A stretch of DNA of 64,000 nucleotides from Pseudomonas sp. PA27(2017) (GTDB taxonomy: Bacteria; Pseudomonadota; Gammaproteobacteria; Pseudomonadales; Pseudomonadaceae): positions 1 to 64,000 of the forward strand of contig NZ_MSXW01000028.1 in NCBI RefSeq assembly GCF_001945445.1. Direction: 5' to 3'. Numbering within the stretch: the stretch's first letter is position 1; each line of letters opens with the position of its first letter. A program made the position numbers and the translations under genes. The notes beneath the pieces are model-generated. The model was not told the DNA's origin, searched no databases, and saw nothing but the letters and a program-made list of their open reading frames with translations. Shown here in pieces: positions 35,451-44,710 of the stretch.

Positions 35451-36217
35451 GCGCGTTCAGCCGGCGCATCTGGCTGACTGGGGCCAGCAGTGGCATCGGC
35501 CACGCCCTGGCCGAGCGCCTGCTGAACGATGGCCATCGCCTTGCCTTGAGCGCTCGCCGCGAGGAGCCCTTGCAGGCGCTGGCCGAGCGCTTTCCCGGCC
35601 GGGTGCTGGTGCTGCCGGGCGACCTGGGTGAAGCCAGCGAAGTGGACGCCATCGCCGCCCAGCTCACCGAACGGTGGGGGGCGCTGGACTGCGCGATACT
35701 CAATGCCGGCGTCTACGAGCATGTCGACGCCAGCAACTTCGAGGCCGACGCCCTAGCGCGGGTGATGCGCGGCAACCTGTTCTCGGCCAGCCACTGCATG
35801 GTCGCGGCCCTGCCGCTGCTGCGCCGTGGCCAGTCGCCGCACCTGGTCGGCGTCGCCAGCGCGGTCACTTATCTGCCGCTGCCGGGCGCGGGTGCCTTCG
35901 GCGCCTCCAAAGCCGCGCTGCGATACCTGCTCGAATCCCTGCGGGTGGATCTCGCCCAGGAAGGCATCGCCGTTACCGTGGTCACGCCGGGCTTCGTCGA
36001 CACGGCGCAGTCGGAAAGCAGCGGCTTCTCCACCCCCATGCGCTGGTCCGCGCACAAGGCCGCCCGACATATCGCCAAGCGGCTCGATGCCCGGCCACTG
36101 GAAATCGCCTTTCCAGGTCCGTTCATCGCTGCACTCGGCCTGCTGGGAAGGCTACCCGCTCGCCTGCAACTGGCCCTGGGCAGGCGCCTGGTCCGTGGCG
36201 AGCGGGACATGTCCTGA
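35447..36217 (+). CDS. short-chain dehydrogenase/reductase lacking the catalytic Tyr
   Basis: A 256-residue classical SDR with the cofactor motif TGASSGIG (residues ~9-16) and a preserved LNAG-type motif (ILNAGVYEH). The catalytic YxxxK motif reads FGASK (TTC for Phe), so the proton-donating Tyr is replaced by Phe. It may be inactive, work by another residue, or serve a non-catalytic role. SDR genes of this kind accompany light-induced photolyase/LitR clusters in pseudomonads. The ATG overlaps the phr stop. Confidence 0.87.
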   Translation: MSAFSRRIWLTGASSGIGHALAERLLNDGHRLALSARREEPLQALAERFPGRVLVLPGDLGEASEVDAIAAQLTERWGALDCAILNAGVYEHVDASNFEADALARVMRGNLFSASHCMVAALPLLRRGQSPHLVGVASAVTYLPLPGAGAFGASKAALRYLLESLRVDLAQEGIAVTVVTPGFVDTAQSESSGFSTPMRWSAHKAARHIAKRLDARPLEIAFPGPFIAALGLLGRLPARLQLALGRRLVRGERDMS

Positions 36218-36295
36218 CACGCCCATGGGTTGCGCCGGCATTACCCGCCAAGGCAACATCGGCGCCCTTTGTCTACCGCCACCGGATGCCGCCCT

Positions 36296-36793
36296 GTGTC
36301 TAGAAACCTCCTCAACGCCCTGCTGTTCATCGCTGGCTGGCTTGCCTGCCTGCTTGGCGGCGGCCTGTGGCTGTGGGGCGTAGCGACGGCACTGCTGGCG
36401 CACCTGATCTGGATCGGTAACTGGCAGCGCGAAGGCAAACTGCTGATGAGCGCCTTGTTGTTCGGCAGCGCGGTGGAGAGTTTTCTGCTGCAGCTTGGGA
36501 TGTTCGACTTCGGCGAGCCGCGCCAGTTGATTCCGCTTCGGCAGGCGCTCATCTGGCTGCTGATCGGCACCACCCTGTGCCATTGCCTGGCCTGGACGGC
36601 TCGCCCCTGGTGGCGCGCCAGCCTGCTCGGCGCCACACTGGCGCTGCTCACCTACAGCGCCAGCCTGTGGCTTGGCCTGGTTCGCCTGCCCTACGGCAAT
36701 GCCGCCACCCTGGCGCTACTTGCGGCAATCTGGGCAGCCATGCTGCCGCTGCTGCACGGCTTTGCCAGCTTGTATACCGACCGCCCGGCTTGA
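36296..36793 (+). CDS. DUF2878 membrane protein
   Basis: A 165-residue protein with about five or six membrane segments spanning nearly the whole length, and conserved polar positions such as GSAVESFLL and MFDF. It matches DUF2878, whose genes are usually found with photolyase, DUF1365, ufaM-like and SDR genes. The GTG start at 36296 (MSRNLLNALLF) is chosen because the hydrophobic part begins there; a TTG at 36230 is possible. It starts 78 bases after the SDR gene and is probably the last gene of the light-response operon. Function is unknown. Confidence 0.78.
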   Translation: MSRNLLNALLFIAGWLACLLGGGLWLWGVATALLAHLIWIGNWQREGKLLMSALLFGSAVESFLLQLGMFDFGEPRQLIPLRQALIWLLIGTTLCHCLAWTARPWWRASLLGATLALLTYSASLWLGLVRLPYGNAATLALLAAIWAAMLPLLHGFASLYTDRPA

Positions 36794-36833
36794 AATCCCT
36801 CGGTGGCGAGCCCGCCTGGCGTAGACTAGGCGG

Positions 36834-37151
36834 ATGAGTAACGCGCTCCATATCCCCCACACCCGGCTCGCCGACGATGCCCCCGTCACGTGCAGCACCT
36901 GTGCAGCCTGCTGCTGCCAGCTGGAAGTGATGCTGATCACCGATACCGGTGTGCCCGGACGTTTCATCGACAGCGACGAATGGGGCGCAGAGGTGATGCG
37001 CCGCCTCGACGACGGCTGGTGCGCCGCGCTGGATCGCGACACCATGCGCTGTACCATTTATGAAGTACGGCCATTGATTTGTCGCGAGTTTGAAATGGGC
37101 GCGCCCGAATGCCTGGAAGAGCGCCGCGGCCTCGACACGATATATCGCTAA
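36834..37151 (+). CDS. YkgJ-type cysteine cluster protein
   Basis: A 105-residue protein with the cysteine cluster CSTCAACCC near residues 20-28 and further cysteines at RCTIYEVRPLICREF and PEC. This pattern defines the YkgJ/UPF0153 zinc- or iron-cluster family. It lies 40 bases after DUF2878 and converges on pagL across a shared terminator. Function unknown. Confidence 0.85.
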   Translation: MSNALHIPHTRLADDAPVTCSTCAACCCQLEVMLITDTGVPGRFIDSDEWGAEVMRRLDDGWCAALDRDTMRCTIYEVRPLICREFEMGAPECLEERRGLDTIYR

Positions 37152-37181
37152 GTACACTTATACATACATGAAGCCATGCAT

Positions 37182-37210
37182 AAAAAAACCGGGCCAACGC
37201 CCGGTTCTTT
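37182..37210. terminator. bidirectional terminator between ykgJ-like gene and pagL
   Basis: An 8-bp stem AACCGGGC-CAAC-GCCCGGTT with an A-run upstream and TTCTTTT downstream. Confidence 0.88.
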
Positions 37211-37223
37211 TGATGCGCCTAAC

Positions 37224-37742
37224 TTAGAAGTTGAGGCGATAGTGTAGCGAGTAAGCTTCGACGCCATCGTTGGGCTGCTTGATACCGGCGTTGGAATAGT
37301 GGATCGCACGGATACCCACTTCATGCCCACCGGCGAAACGCAGGCCAGCACCGATGCGGTCTTCGAACTGGAACGACGAACCCAGATCGTTGGACTCCAG
37401 GCGCGTGCTGGAGAATGCCGCGACCCCGATACCCGCTTCCAGATAGGGTTTGACGGTCTGCCCGGCGAATTCGTAAACGAATACCGGTGCGAACGAAACG
37501 CTGTGATTGGAGGCGGTATCGTCGCCCTGCCAGTAGGTGTAACCGGCATCCCAGTAGCCACCGAGATGACCGACGCTGCTTTCAAACCAGCGGCTGTTGA
37601 AATCGAATTGCGCACCAAGGCGATAAACCATGGTGGAATCACCAGACTGACCCACGGAAAAGGTCAGCCCCGTTGCCTGAGCGGCTGTAACCGATCCAAG
37701 AGACAACGCAACTGCAGCGGCCAAGCCCATCAGCTTCTTCAT
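37224..37742 (-). CDS. pagL: lipid A 3-O-deacylase PagL
   Basis: A 172-residue outer-membrane beta-barrel enzyme with a signal peptide (cleavage near AQA-TGL). It removes the 3-O-acyl chain from lipid A. The catalytic set is preserved with the spacing of P. aeruginosa PagL: His and Ser in IHYSNAG and Glu 12 residues after the Ser (NDGVE). It ends in an aromatic residue (Phe), as outer-membrane barrels do. Between phr and murI it holds the same place as in P. aeruginosa. Confidence 0.94.
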   Translation of the reverse strand: MKKLMGLAAAVALSLGSVTAAQATGLTFSVGQSGDSTMVYRLGAQFDFNSRWFESSVGHLGGYWDAGYTYWQGDDTASNHSVSFAPVFVYEFAGQTVKPYLEAGIGVAAFSSTRLESNDLGSSFQFEDRIGAGLRFAGGHEVGIRAIHYSNAGIKQPNDGVEAYSLHYRLNF

Positions 37743-37859
37743 TGGAGCATCCTTGTAGAGGAACTTATTAGTTTTTTAAGTGCGGCATTGTGAAACTCAT
37801 CGTTACAGACTTTAGACAAGTTCCGTTGGTTCTAGAAATATTTAATAGCGTATGGCCGA

Positions 37860-38657
37860 TTAAATATTCTCGACCAATCCACTCACCTGCTCGGCGCTGC
37901 CCCACAGCTGCGGTAATACACCTTGCATGGCCAATGGCTCACCGCTGCACCAGAACCCATCGGCACCACGCGGCCCGGCAGCCAGCAAATCGCGCCTGGC
38001 CAGCAGCCGTTGCAGCTGCCGGGCGACCGCCGCGCCGGTGTCGATCAGGCTGATCGACGGATCCAGCCACTGTTCGAGCAGCGGCCGCAGGAAGGGATAG
38101 TGAGTGCAACCGAGAATAAGCGTGTCGCAACCCTCGGCCAGCAAAGGCTCGACGTAACCACGCAGCAGCGCGTGCAGGGCCGGATCGTTCAGATCTCCGG
38201 CCTCGATCAGCTCGACCAGCCCCGGGCAAGGCTGCGTGACCACCCGCACATCGCTGGCGAACTGATCGAGCAAGGCGGCGAAGCGCGCACTCTTCAGCGT
38301 ACCGGTGGTGGCCAGCACGCCGACCACGCCGGAGCGCGTCGCTGCCGCAGCTGGTTTCACCGCCGGCTCCATGGCCACGATCGGCAGTTGCGGATACAGC
38401 ATGCGCAGTTCGCCGACCCCCGCCACCGTCGCGGTGTTGCAGGCCAGCACCAGCGCCTTGGCGCCGCGCGCGAGTAGAAAGGCAGCGATGACCCGACAGC
38501 GCTCGCGAATGTACTCGGGGCTTTTCTCCCCATAGGGCACGTGGCCGCTGTCGGCCACGTAGAACAGCCGTTCATCGGGGAGCAAGGCGCGAATTTCCCG
38601 CAGTACCGTGAGCCCGCCAACGCCGGAATCGAACACTCCGATCGGCGCGTCACGCAT
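37860..38657 (-). CDS. murI: glutamate racemase
   Basis: A 265-residue cofactor-independent racemase supplying D-glutamate for peptidoglycan. Two catalytic cysteines are visible in ALVLACNTATVAG and ILGCTHYPF, plus the FDSGVGGLTV N-terminus. The start at 38657 (MRDAPIGVFDSG) overlaps the end of moeB by 8 bases. It is last in the hemA-prfA-prmC-moeB-murI run. Confidence 0.96.
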   Translation of the reverse strand: MRDAPIGVFDSGVGGLTVLREIRALLPDERLFYVADSGHVPYGEKSPEYIRERCRVIAAFLLARGAKALVLACNTATVAGVGELRMLYPQLPIVAMEPAVKPAAAATRSGVVGVLATTGTLKSARFAALLDQFASDVRVVTQPCPGLVELIEAGDLNDPALHALLRGYVEPLLAEGCDTLILGCTHYPFLRPLLEQWLDPSISLIDTGAAVARQLQRLLARRDLLAAGPRGADGFWCSGEPLAMQGVLPQLWGSAEQVSGLVENI

Positions 38658-39417
38658 CGGCGGCACTCCCGCATACGGCGCAAGCCGGGTCGCGCCTGAC
38701 CCGCAGCTCACGGAAGCGCGAGCCGAAGGCGTCGATCAACAGCAAGCGGCCGACCAGGGGCTCGCCGAAGCCGGCAAGCAGTTTCAGCGCTTCCAGCGCC
38801 TGCAGGCTGCCGACCAGGCCGACCAGCGGCCCGACCACGCCGGCTTCGCTGCAGGTCAGCTCGGCTTCGCTGCCATGGCCGTACAGGCAATGGTAGCAGG
38901 GGCTGTCTTCGCGGCGCGGATCGAATACCGACAACTGGCCTTCCAGGCGGATCGCCGCGCCACTGACCAGCGGCCTACGCGCAGCCACGCAAGCAGCGTT
39001 GACGGCTTCGCGGGTGGTGAAGTTGTCCGAGCAGTCGAGCACCAGGTCGACCGTCGCCACGGCAGCGGCCAAAGAATCGGCATCCAGGGCCTGACGATGG
39101 GCGCGCAGCGTGACCTGGGGGTTGAGCGCGCCGAGTCGCGCCAGTGCCGAATCGACCTTGCTCTGGCCGATGCTCGCGGTGTCGTGGGCGACCTGGCGCT
39201 GCAGGTTGCTGAGATCGACGCTGTCGAAGTCCGCCAGGTGCAGCTCGCCCACCCCGGCCGCCGCCAGGTACAGGGCCACGGGCGAGCCTAGGCCACCAAG
39301 GCCGACGATCAGCACGTGGCTGCTCTTGAGGCGCAGTTGGCCGTCTACATCGATCTGCGAGAGCAGAATCTGCCGGCTGTAACGCAGCAGTTCCTCGTCG
39401 CTCAGGTGTTCATTCAT
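38650..39417 (-). CDS. moeB: molybdopterin-synthase adenylyltransferase MoeB
   Basis: A 255-residue E1-like enzyme that adenylates MoaD. The nucleotide-binding motif VLIVGLGGLGSP, the LSNLQRQ segment and two CxxC pairs (CYHC, CAVC) for zinc are present. No rhodanese domain follows, so it is the MoeB rather than the MoeZ form. It overlaps prmC by 8 bases upstream and murI by 8 bases downstream. Confidence 0.93.
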   Translation of the reverse strand: MNEHLSDEELLRYSRQILLSQIDVDGQLRLKSSHVLIVGLGGLGSPVALYLAAAGVGELHLADFDSVDLSNLQRQVAHDTASIGQSKVDSALARLGALNPQVTLRAHRQALDADSLAAAVATVDLVLDCSDNFTTREAVNAACVAARRPLVSGAAIRLEGQLSVFDPRREDSPCYHCLYGHGSEAELTCSEAGVVGPLVGLVGSLQALEALKLLAGFGEPLVGRLLLIDAFGSRFRELRVRRDPACAVCGSAADA

Positions 39418-40243
39418 GTGGCCACCGCCCCAGGCTGATGCGCTCATGATCGGCGAGATCACGGCGGCTGTGAACCTCGACGAAGCCGCGCCGGCTCAAC
39501 AATTCGCGCACCGACTCGGCCTGATCGAAACCGTGTTCGAGCAGCAGCCAGCCGGGCGCGGCCATATACGCCGGCGCCTGATCAATGATCAGGCGGATAT
39601 CGTCCAGCCCGTCGACGCCGGAGACCAGCGCACTACTCGGCTCGAACCGCACGTCGCCTTCGCCCAGATGATGATCGTCGCTGGCGATATAGGGCGGGTT
39701 GCTGACGATCAGCCCATAGCGCTCGCCAGCCAGCGCCGCGAACCAGTGGCTCGGGCGGAACGAAGCATTCGCCAGGCCCAGCCGGGCGCGATTTCCGTCG
39801 GCCAGCGCCACGGCTTCATCCACCCGGTCGACGCCGGTGACCTGCCAGGCCGGCCGTTCGCTGGCCAACGCCAGGGCGATGGCGCCGGTGCCGGTGCCCA
39901 GGTCGAGCACCCTGGCCGGGCCACCGGGCAGCAGCGCCAGCGAGATTTCCACCAGCAGCTCGGTGTCCGGGCGCGGGATCAGGGTGTGGGGCGCGACGTC
40001 CAGATCCAGGCTCCAGAACCCCTGACGACCGAGGATATAGGCGACCGGCTCACCGTTACGTCGACGCGCCAGGCTGGCGTTGAATGCATCGGCGGCTACG
40101 CCTTCCACCTCATGGTCGGCCCAGGTGCGCAGGTAACTGCGCGATTTGCCCAGGGCGTGGGCCAGCAGCAGCTCGGCGTCCAGGCGTGGCGTGGGCGAGT
40201 CGGGCAGCGCGACGCTATTGAGCAGGGATTCGATAGTGGCCAT
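39410..40243 (-). CDS. prmC: peptide chain release factor N5-glutamine methyltransferase
   Basis: A 277-residue SAM-dependent enzyme that methylates the GGQ glutamine of release factors. SAM motif LDLGTGTGAIALALA and the NPPY catalytic motif (IVSNPPYIA) are clear. The start at 40243 (MATIESLLNS) fits the family. It lies 87 bases after its substrate gene prfA. Confidence 0.96.
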   Translation of the reverse strand: MATIESLLNSVALPDSPTPRLDAELLLAHALGKSRSYLRTWADHEVEGVAADAFNASLARRRNGEPVAYILGRQGFWSLDLDVAPHTLIPRPDTELLVEISLALLPGGPARVLDLGTGTGAIALALASERPAWQVTGVDRVDEAVALADGNRARLGLANASFRPSHWFAALAGERYGLIVSNPPYIASDDHHLGEGDVRFEPSSALVSGVDGLDDIRLIIDQAPAYMAAPGWLLLEHGFDQAESVRELLSRRGFVEVHSRRDLADHERISLGRWPHE

Positions 40244-40330
40244 GGCTAGCTTCCTGGACGGTCGGGGCGCTGGCAGCGTGGGTGGATGAGAAGCGGGCAG
40301 CGACGTGCCCCGCTCCACCCAACTTTCCGA

Positions 40331-41413
40331 TCAATCGCTCAACGCGGCCAGTTGATCGGCCTGGTACTCGGCGAGCAGCGGCTCGATCACCGCATCGACG
40401 CCGCCGGCGATCACTTCACCCAGGGAATACAGGGTCAGGTTGATGCGGTGGTCGGTCACTCGCCCTTGCGGAAAGTTGTAGGTGCGAATGCGCTCGGAGC
40501 GATCACCCGAGCCGACCAGCAGCTTGCGGGTGTCGGAGATTTCCTTGTGGGCGGCCGCGTCCTGCTGATCCTTGAGCTTGGCCGCCAGCCAGGCCATGGC
40601 CTTGGCGCGGTTCTTGTGCTGGGAGCGCTCTTCCTGGCACTCGACCACGGTGCCGGTGGGAATGTGGGTGATGCGAATCGCCGAGTCGGTGGTGTTGACG
40701 TGCTGACCGCCGGCGCCGGAGCTGCGGTAGGTGTCGACACGCAAGTCTGCCGGATTGATCTCGATGGCCATCTGCTCGTCCGGCTCGGGCAACACCGCGA
40801 CGGTGCACGCCGAGGTGTGGATACGGCCTTGGGACTCGGTTTCCGGCACACGCTGCACACGATGTGCGCCGGACTCGAACTTGAGCTTGCCGAACACGTT
40901 ATCACCCTCGACCCGGGCGATCACTTCCTTGAAGCCGCCGTGCTCGCCTTCGTTGGCCGACAGCACCTCGACGCGCCAGCCCTGCTTCTCGGCGTAACGC
41001 GAATACATGCGAAACAGATCGCCAGCGAAGATCGCCGCCTCGTCGCCACCGGTACCGGCGCGTACTTCGAGGAACACGTTGCGTCCGTCGTTGGGGTCCT
41101 TGGGCAGCAGCATGCGTTGCAGGCTGTCTTCCAGCTCGGCGAGGCGCGCACGGGCGGTGTCGACTTCCTCCTCGGCCATTTCGCGCATGTCGGGGTCGCT
41201 GTCCTTGAGCAGCGCCAGGGCGCCCTCGAGATCGGCCTGCACCTTGCGAAACTCGCGAAACGCCACGATCACCGGCTCGATCTCGGCGTATTCCTTGGAG
41301 TAGGCGCGGAACTGGGTCTGGTTGGTGATCACCTCGGCGTCGCCGAGCAGCGCCGTGACCTCTTCGAAGCGGTCCTGCAGCAGGTCGAGTTTATTGATCA
41401 GCGAAGCTTTCAT
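40331..41413 (-). CDS. prfA: peptide chain release factor 1
   Basis: A 360-residue RF1 recognising UAA and UAG. The GGQ motif (GAGGQHVN) and the RF1 anticodon-like PET-type region are present (RVPETESQGRIHTSACTV begins with RVPETE). The start is at 41413, 10 bases after hemA. Confidence 0.97.
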   Translation of the reverse strand: MKASLINKLDLLQDRFEEVTALLGDAEVITNQTQFRAYSKEYAEIEPVIVAFREFRKVQADLEGALALLKDSDPDMREMAEEEVDTARARLAELEDSLQRMLLPKDPNDGRNVFLEVRAGTGGDEAAIFAGDLFRMYSRYAEKQGWRVEVLSANEGEHGGFKEVIARVEGDNVFGKLKFESGAHRVQRVPETESQGRIHTSACTVAVLPEPDEQMAIEINPADLRVDTYRSSGAGGQHVNTTDSAIRITHIPTGTVVECQEERSQHKNRAKAMAWLAAKLKDQQDAAAHKEISDTRKLLVGSGDRSERIRTYNFPQGRVTDHRINLTLYSLGEVIAGGVDAVIEPLLAEYQADQLAALSD

Positions 41414-41423
41414 TGCATGCCTT

Positions 41424-42704
41424 CTATTTATTGACCAAGCCGGATGACGCGCCTTCGTCGAGGGCGAACAGCTCCTGAGCCACGCCCAACGCATCGATGC
41501 GCCCGGTGGCGGAGAATTTCTTCAGTTGCACGCTGGGTGCGTGCAGCAGCTTATTGGTCAGGCCCCGGGCCAGCTGGGCCAGTACGTCTTCGGCGGCGGC
41601 GCCATTGGCGAGCATGCGCTGGGCCCGAGCCAGTTCGTCGTCGCGCAGGCGCTCGGCCTGCTGGCGATAAGCGCGGAGCACATCGACGGCGGCCAGCTCG
41701 CGCAGGCGCGCCATGAAATCGTCGGTGCCGGCGGCGACCAGTTCCTCGGCGGCCTGGGCCGCGCCCTGGCGACTCTTGAGGTTTTCGGCGATGACTTCGT
41801 GCAGGTCATCGACGGTATAAAGGTACACGTCATCCAGCTCGCCGACCTGGGGCTCGATGTCACGCGGCACGGCGATGTCGACCATGAAGATCGGCTTGTG
41901 CTTGCGCTGCTTGAGGGCGCTTTCCACCGCGCCCTTGCCGAGGATCGGCAGTTGGCTGGCGGTGGAGCTGATGACGATATCGCTGTGCACCAGTTCCTGG
42001 GGAATGTCGGACAGCAGCACGGCGTGGGCGCCGAACTGCTCGGCCAGGCTGCTGGCGCGCTCCAGGGTGCGGTTGGCGACCACGATGCGCTTGATGCCTT
42101 GGTCGTGCAGGTGGCGGGCCACCAGGCTGATGGTCTCGCCGGCGCCGATCAGCAGCGCCTGGCTGCGGTGCAGGTCGGCGAAGATCTGCTTGGCCAGGCT
42201 GACGGCGGCAAAGGCCACCGACACCGGGTTCTCGCCGATGGCGGTATCGGTGCGCACGGTCTTGGCGGTGCTGAAAGTGGCCTGGAACAGGCGCCCCAGC
42301 AGCGGGCCCAGGGTGCCGGCCTCGCGGGCCACGGCGAAAGCGGACTTCATCTGACCAAGAATCTGCGGCTCGCCGAGCACCATGGAATCGAGGCCGGAGG
42401 CCACGCGCATCATGTGACGAACGGCCGCATCGTCTTCGTGAATATAAGCGCAGGCACGCAGCTCTTCGACGCTCACATGGTGGTAATCGGCCAGCCAGCC
42501 GAGTACCGCCTCGACGCCTGGGCCGTCCTGTTCGAGGTACAGCTCGCTGCGGTTGCAGGTCGACAGGATCGCCGCTTCGCGGCTCGGCGTATCACGGCAA
42601 AGCAGCTGCAACGCCTCTACGAGCTGCTCTGGAGTAAAAGCCACGCGCTCGCGAACATCCACCGAAGCGGTCTTGTGGTTGATACCGAGGGCGATAAAGG
42701 CCAT
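41424..42704 (-). CDS. hemA: glutamyl-tRNA reductase
   Basis: A 426-residue enzyme reducing Glu-tRNA to glutamate-1-semialdehyde, the first step of haem synthesis by the C5 route. The nucleophile is Cys50 in LSTCNRSELY, the NADPH site is LLIGAGETISLVARHL, and the dimerisation domain is complete. The start at 42704 (MAFIALGINHKTA) is preferred over a longer opening. It is divergent from the TPR lipoprotein gene. Confidence 0.97.
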   Translation of the reverse strand: MAFIALGINHKTASVDVRERVAFTPEQLVEALQLLCRDTPSREAAILSTCNRSELYLEQDGPGVEAVLGWLADYHHVSVEELRACAYIHEDDAAVRHMMRVASGLDSMVLGEPQILGQMKSAFAVAREAGTLGPLLGRLFQATFSTAKTVRTDTAIGENPVSVAFAAVSLAKQIFADLHRSQALLIGAGETISLVARHLHDQGIKRIVVANRTLERASSLAEQFGAHAVLLSDIPQELVHSDIVISSTASQLPILGKGAVESALKQRKHKPIFMVDIAVPRDIEPQVGELDDVYLYTVDDLHEVIAENLKSRQGAAQAAEELVAAGTDDFMARLRELAAVDVLRAYRQQAERLRDDELARAQRMLANGAAAEDVLAQLARGLTNKLLHAPSVQLKKFSATGRIDALGVAQELFALDEGASSGLVNK

Positions 42705-42979
42705 GCACGTCGCTGACAGGGGGTTGGAAGCCGACAATTGTCCTACTTCGGCCGGTGCAGGACAACCATCGCACCGTGCATCGCGCCGATAGCCATGACC
42801 GATGACCGACGATGAGAACGACTTTTCCGGCACCACAAGCGTGCGCCTGGATTGGATGCAACCCACCCAGGCTTCGGCAGTCCAACCTCACATCGCCAGG
42901 ACACACGGGCTGCCCCATGGGCTTGCCCAACGGCTTGTGTCATGATGGCCAAAACCGCAGGTTAGTCGCATTTCCTCTT

Positions 42980-44710
42980 ATGAATAGACCCATCGCGTTG
43001 CTCACCGCCCTGGCCTTGCTGGGTGGTTGTCAGACTTTTGCGCCGTCCGCACCGAACGGCAGCGTTCCCGTTGAGGAACCGGGCACCGAGGCAACCGCCA
43101 AGGCGCCGGAAACCTACGGCTCGTTCAGTCAGGAAACCCTGCTGGCGCTGCTGACCGCCGAGCTGGCCGGCCAGCGCAACCGCTTCGACATCGCCCTGAG
43201 CAACTACGTGCAGCAGGCCAATGCGACCCAGGATGCCGGCGTCGCCGAGCGCGGCTTCCGCATCGCCGAATACCTGGGCGCCGAGCAGGAAGCCCTGGAG
43301 ACCTCACTGGTGTGGGCGAAGAACGCACCCGATGAGGTCGATGCCCAGCGCGCCGCCGCCGTGCAGCTGGCTCGCGCCGGCCGCTACGACGAAGCCATGA
43401 CCTACATGGAGCGCGTGCGCCAGCGCCAGGGCAACACCCATTTCGACTTCCTCGCGCTGTCCGCTGCGGAAACCGACCCCGACACTCGTGCCGGCCTACT
43501 GCAAAGCTTCGACCGCCTGCTCGGCAAGTACCCGAACGACGGCCAGTTGCTGTTCGGCAAAGCACTGTTGCTGCAGCAGGACGGCCGCGCCGAGGAAGCC
43601 CTCAAACTGCTGGAGACCAGCGAAGCCAAGCAGGATCAGTCCGCCCCGCTGCTGCTGCGAGCGCGCCTGCTGCAAAGCCTCGGTCGCGGTGAAGAAGCAC
43701 TCCCGCTGCTCAAAAAGGGTATGGAACGCAACCCGAGCGACAAACGCCTGCGCCTGACCTACGCCCGGCAACTGGTCGAGCTGGGCCGCATGGACGAAGC
43801 CCGCGGCGAGTTCTCATCGCTGCTGCAGCAATTCCCCGAAGATGACGACCTGCGTTTTTCTCTGGCCTTGGTATGCCTGGAGGCCGAAGCCTGGCGCGAA
43901 GCCATCGTCTACCTGGAAGAACTGATCCAGCGCGACGCCCATGTGGATCCCGCCCAGTACAACCTCGGTCGCGCTCACGAAGCCCTCGGTGAAGTGGACG
44001 AAGCGCTGCTCGCCTACTCGATGGTCGGCGGCGGCACCGACTACCTGCCCGCCCAGGCGCGCATGACCGATCTGCTGGTCGCCAATGGCCGCGGCGCCGA
44101 GGCCTCCCGGCATCTGGCCGAAGCTCGTGACAGCGAGCCGGACTACGCCCTGCAGCTTTACCTGATCGAAGCCGAGTCGTTGTCCAAGCAAAACAAGCCC
44201 GACCAGGCCTGGGATCTCATCCAGCAGGCGCTCAAGCAGTACCCGGGTGACATCAACCTGCTTTACACCCGCGCCATGCTGGCCGAGCCGCGCGGCGACC
44301 TGAAGCAGCTGGAGCGCGATCTGCGCCTGATCCTCGAGCGCGAGCCGGACAACGCCATGGCCCTCAACGCCCTGGGTTACACCCTGGTCGACCGCACCGA
44401 TCGCCATCAGGAAGGTCTGGAGCTGATCCAGAAAGCCCATGACATCAATCCGGAAGATCCGGCCATCCTCGACAGCCTGGGCTGGGCCAACTATCGCCTC
44501 GGCAACCTGGCCGACGCGGAGAAGTGGCTGCGCCAGGCATTCGAACGCTTCCCGGACCACGAAGTCGCCGCCCACCTGGGTGAAGCGCTGTGGGCCCAGG
44601 GCAAACAGCGCGAAGCCCGCAAGGTTTGGCGCGACGCCCTGAAAGAACAACCCGAGAGTGAAATTCTGCGCAGCACCGTGCAGCGCCTGACCGGATCGGA
44701 GAAACCCTGA
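42980..44710 (+). CDS. TPR-repeat lipoprotein
   Basis: A 576-residue protein with a lipoprotein signal (lipobox LLGGC, Cys ~17), then at least eight tetratricopeptide-like helical repeats across residues ~80-560. It corresponds by position to PA4667. It is membrane-anchored and faces the periplasm. TPR lipoproteins serve as scaffolds in envelope assembly; the partner is not known. Its stop overlaps the lolB start (TGATG), so the two are coupled. Confidence 0.88.
   Translation: MNRPIALLTALALLGGCQTFAPSAPNGSVPVEEPGTEATAKAPETYGSFSQETLLALLTAELAGQRNRFDIALSNYVQQANATQDAGVAERGFRIAEYLGAEQEALETSLVWAKNAPDEVDAQRAAAVQLARAGRYDEAMTYMERVRQRQGNTHFDFLALSAAETDPDTRAGLLQSFDRLLGKYPNDGQLLFGKALLLQQDGRAEEALKLLETSEAKQDQSAPLLLRARLLQSLGRGEEALPLLKKGMERNPSDKRLRLTYARQLVELGRMDEARGEFSSLLQQFPEDDDLRFSLALVCLEAEAWREAIVYLEELIQRDAHVDPAQYNLGRAHEALGEVDEALLAYSMVGGGTDYLPAQARMTDLLVANGRGAEASRHLAEARDSEPDYALQLYLIEAESLSKQNKPDQAWDLIQQALKQYPGDINLLYTRAMLAEPRGDLKQLERDLRLILEREPDNAMALNALGYTLVDRTDRHQEGLELIQKAHDINPEDPAILDSLGWANYRLGNLADAEKWLRQAFERFPDHEVAAHLGEALWAQGKQREARKVWRDALKEQPESEILRSTVQRLTGSEKP

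Noticed and set aside
37157..37182. TATACA-N12-TGCATA as a third LitR operator
   Set aside because: The second half-site is poor and the sequence lies after the stop of the YkgJ-type gene at a convergent end, not in a promoter.
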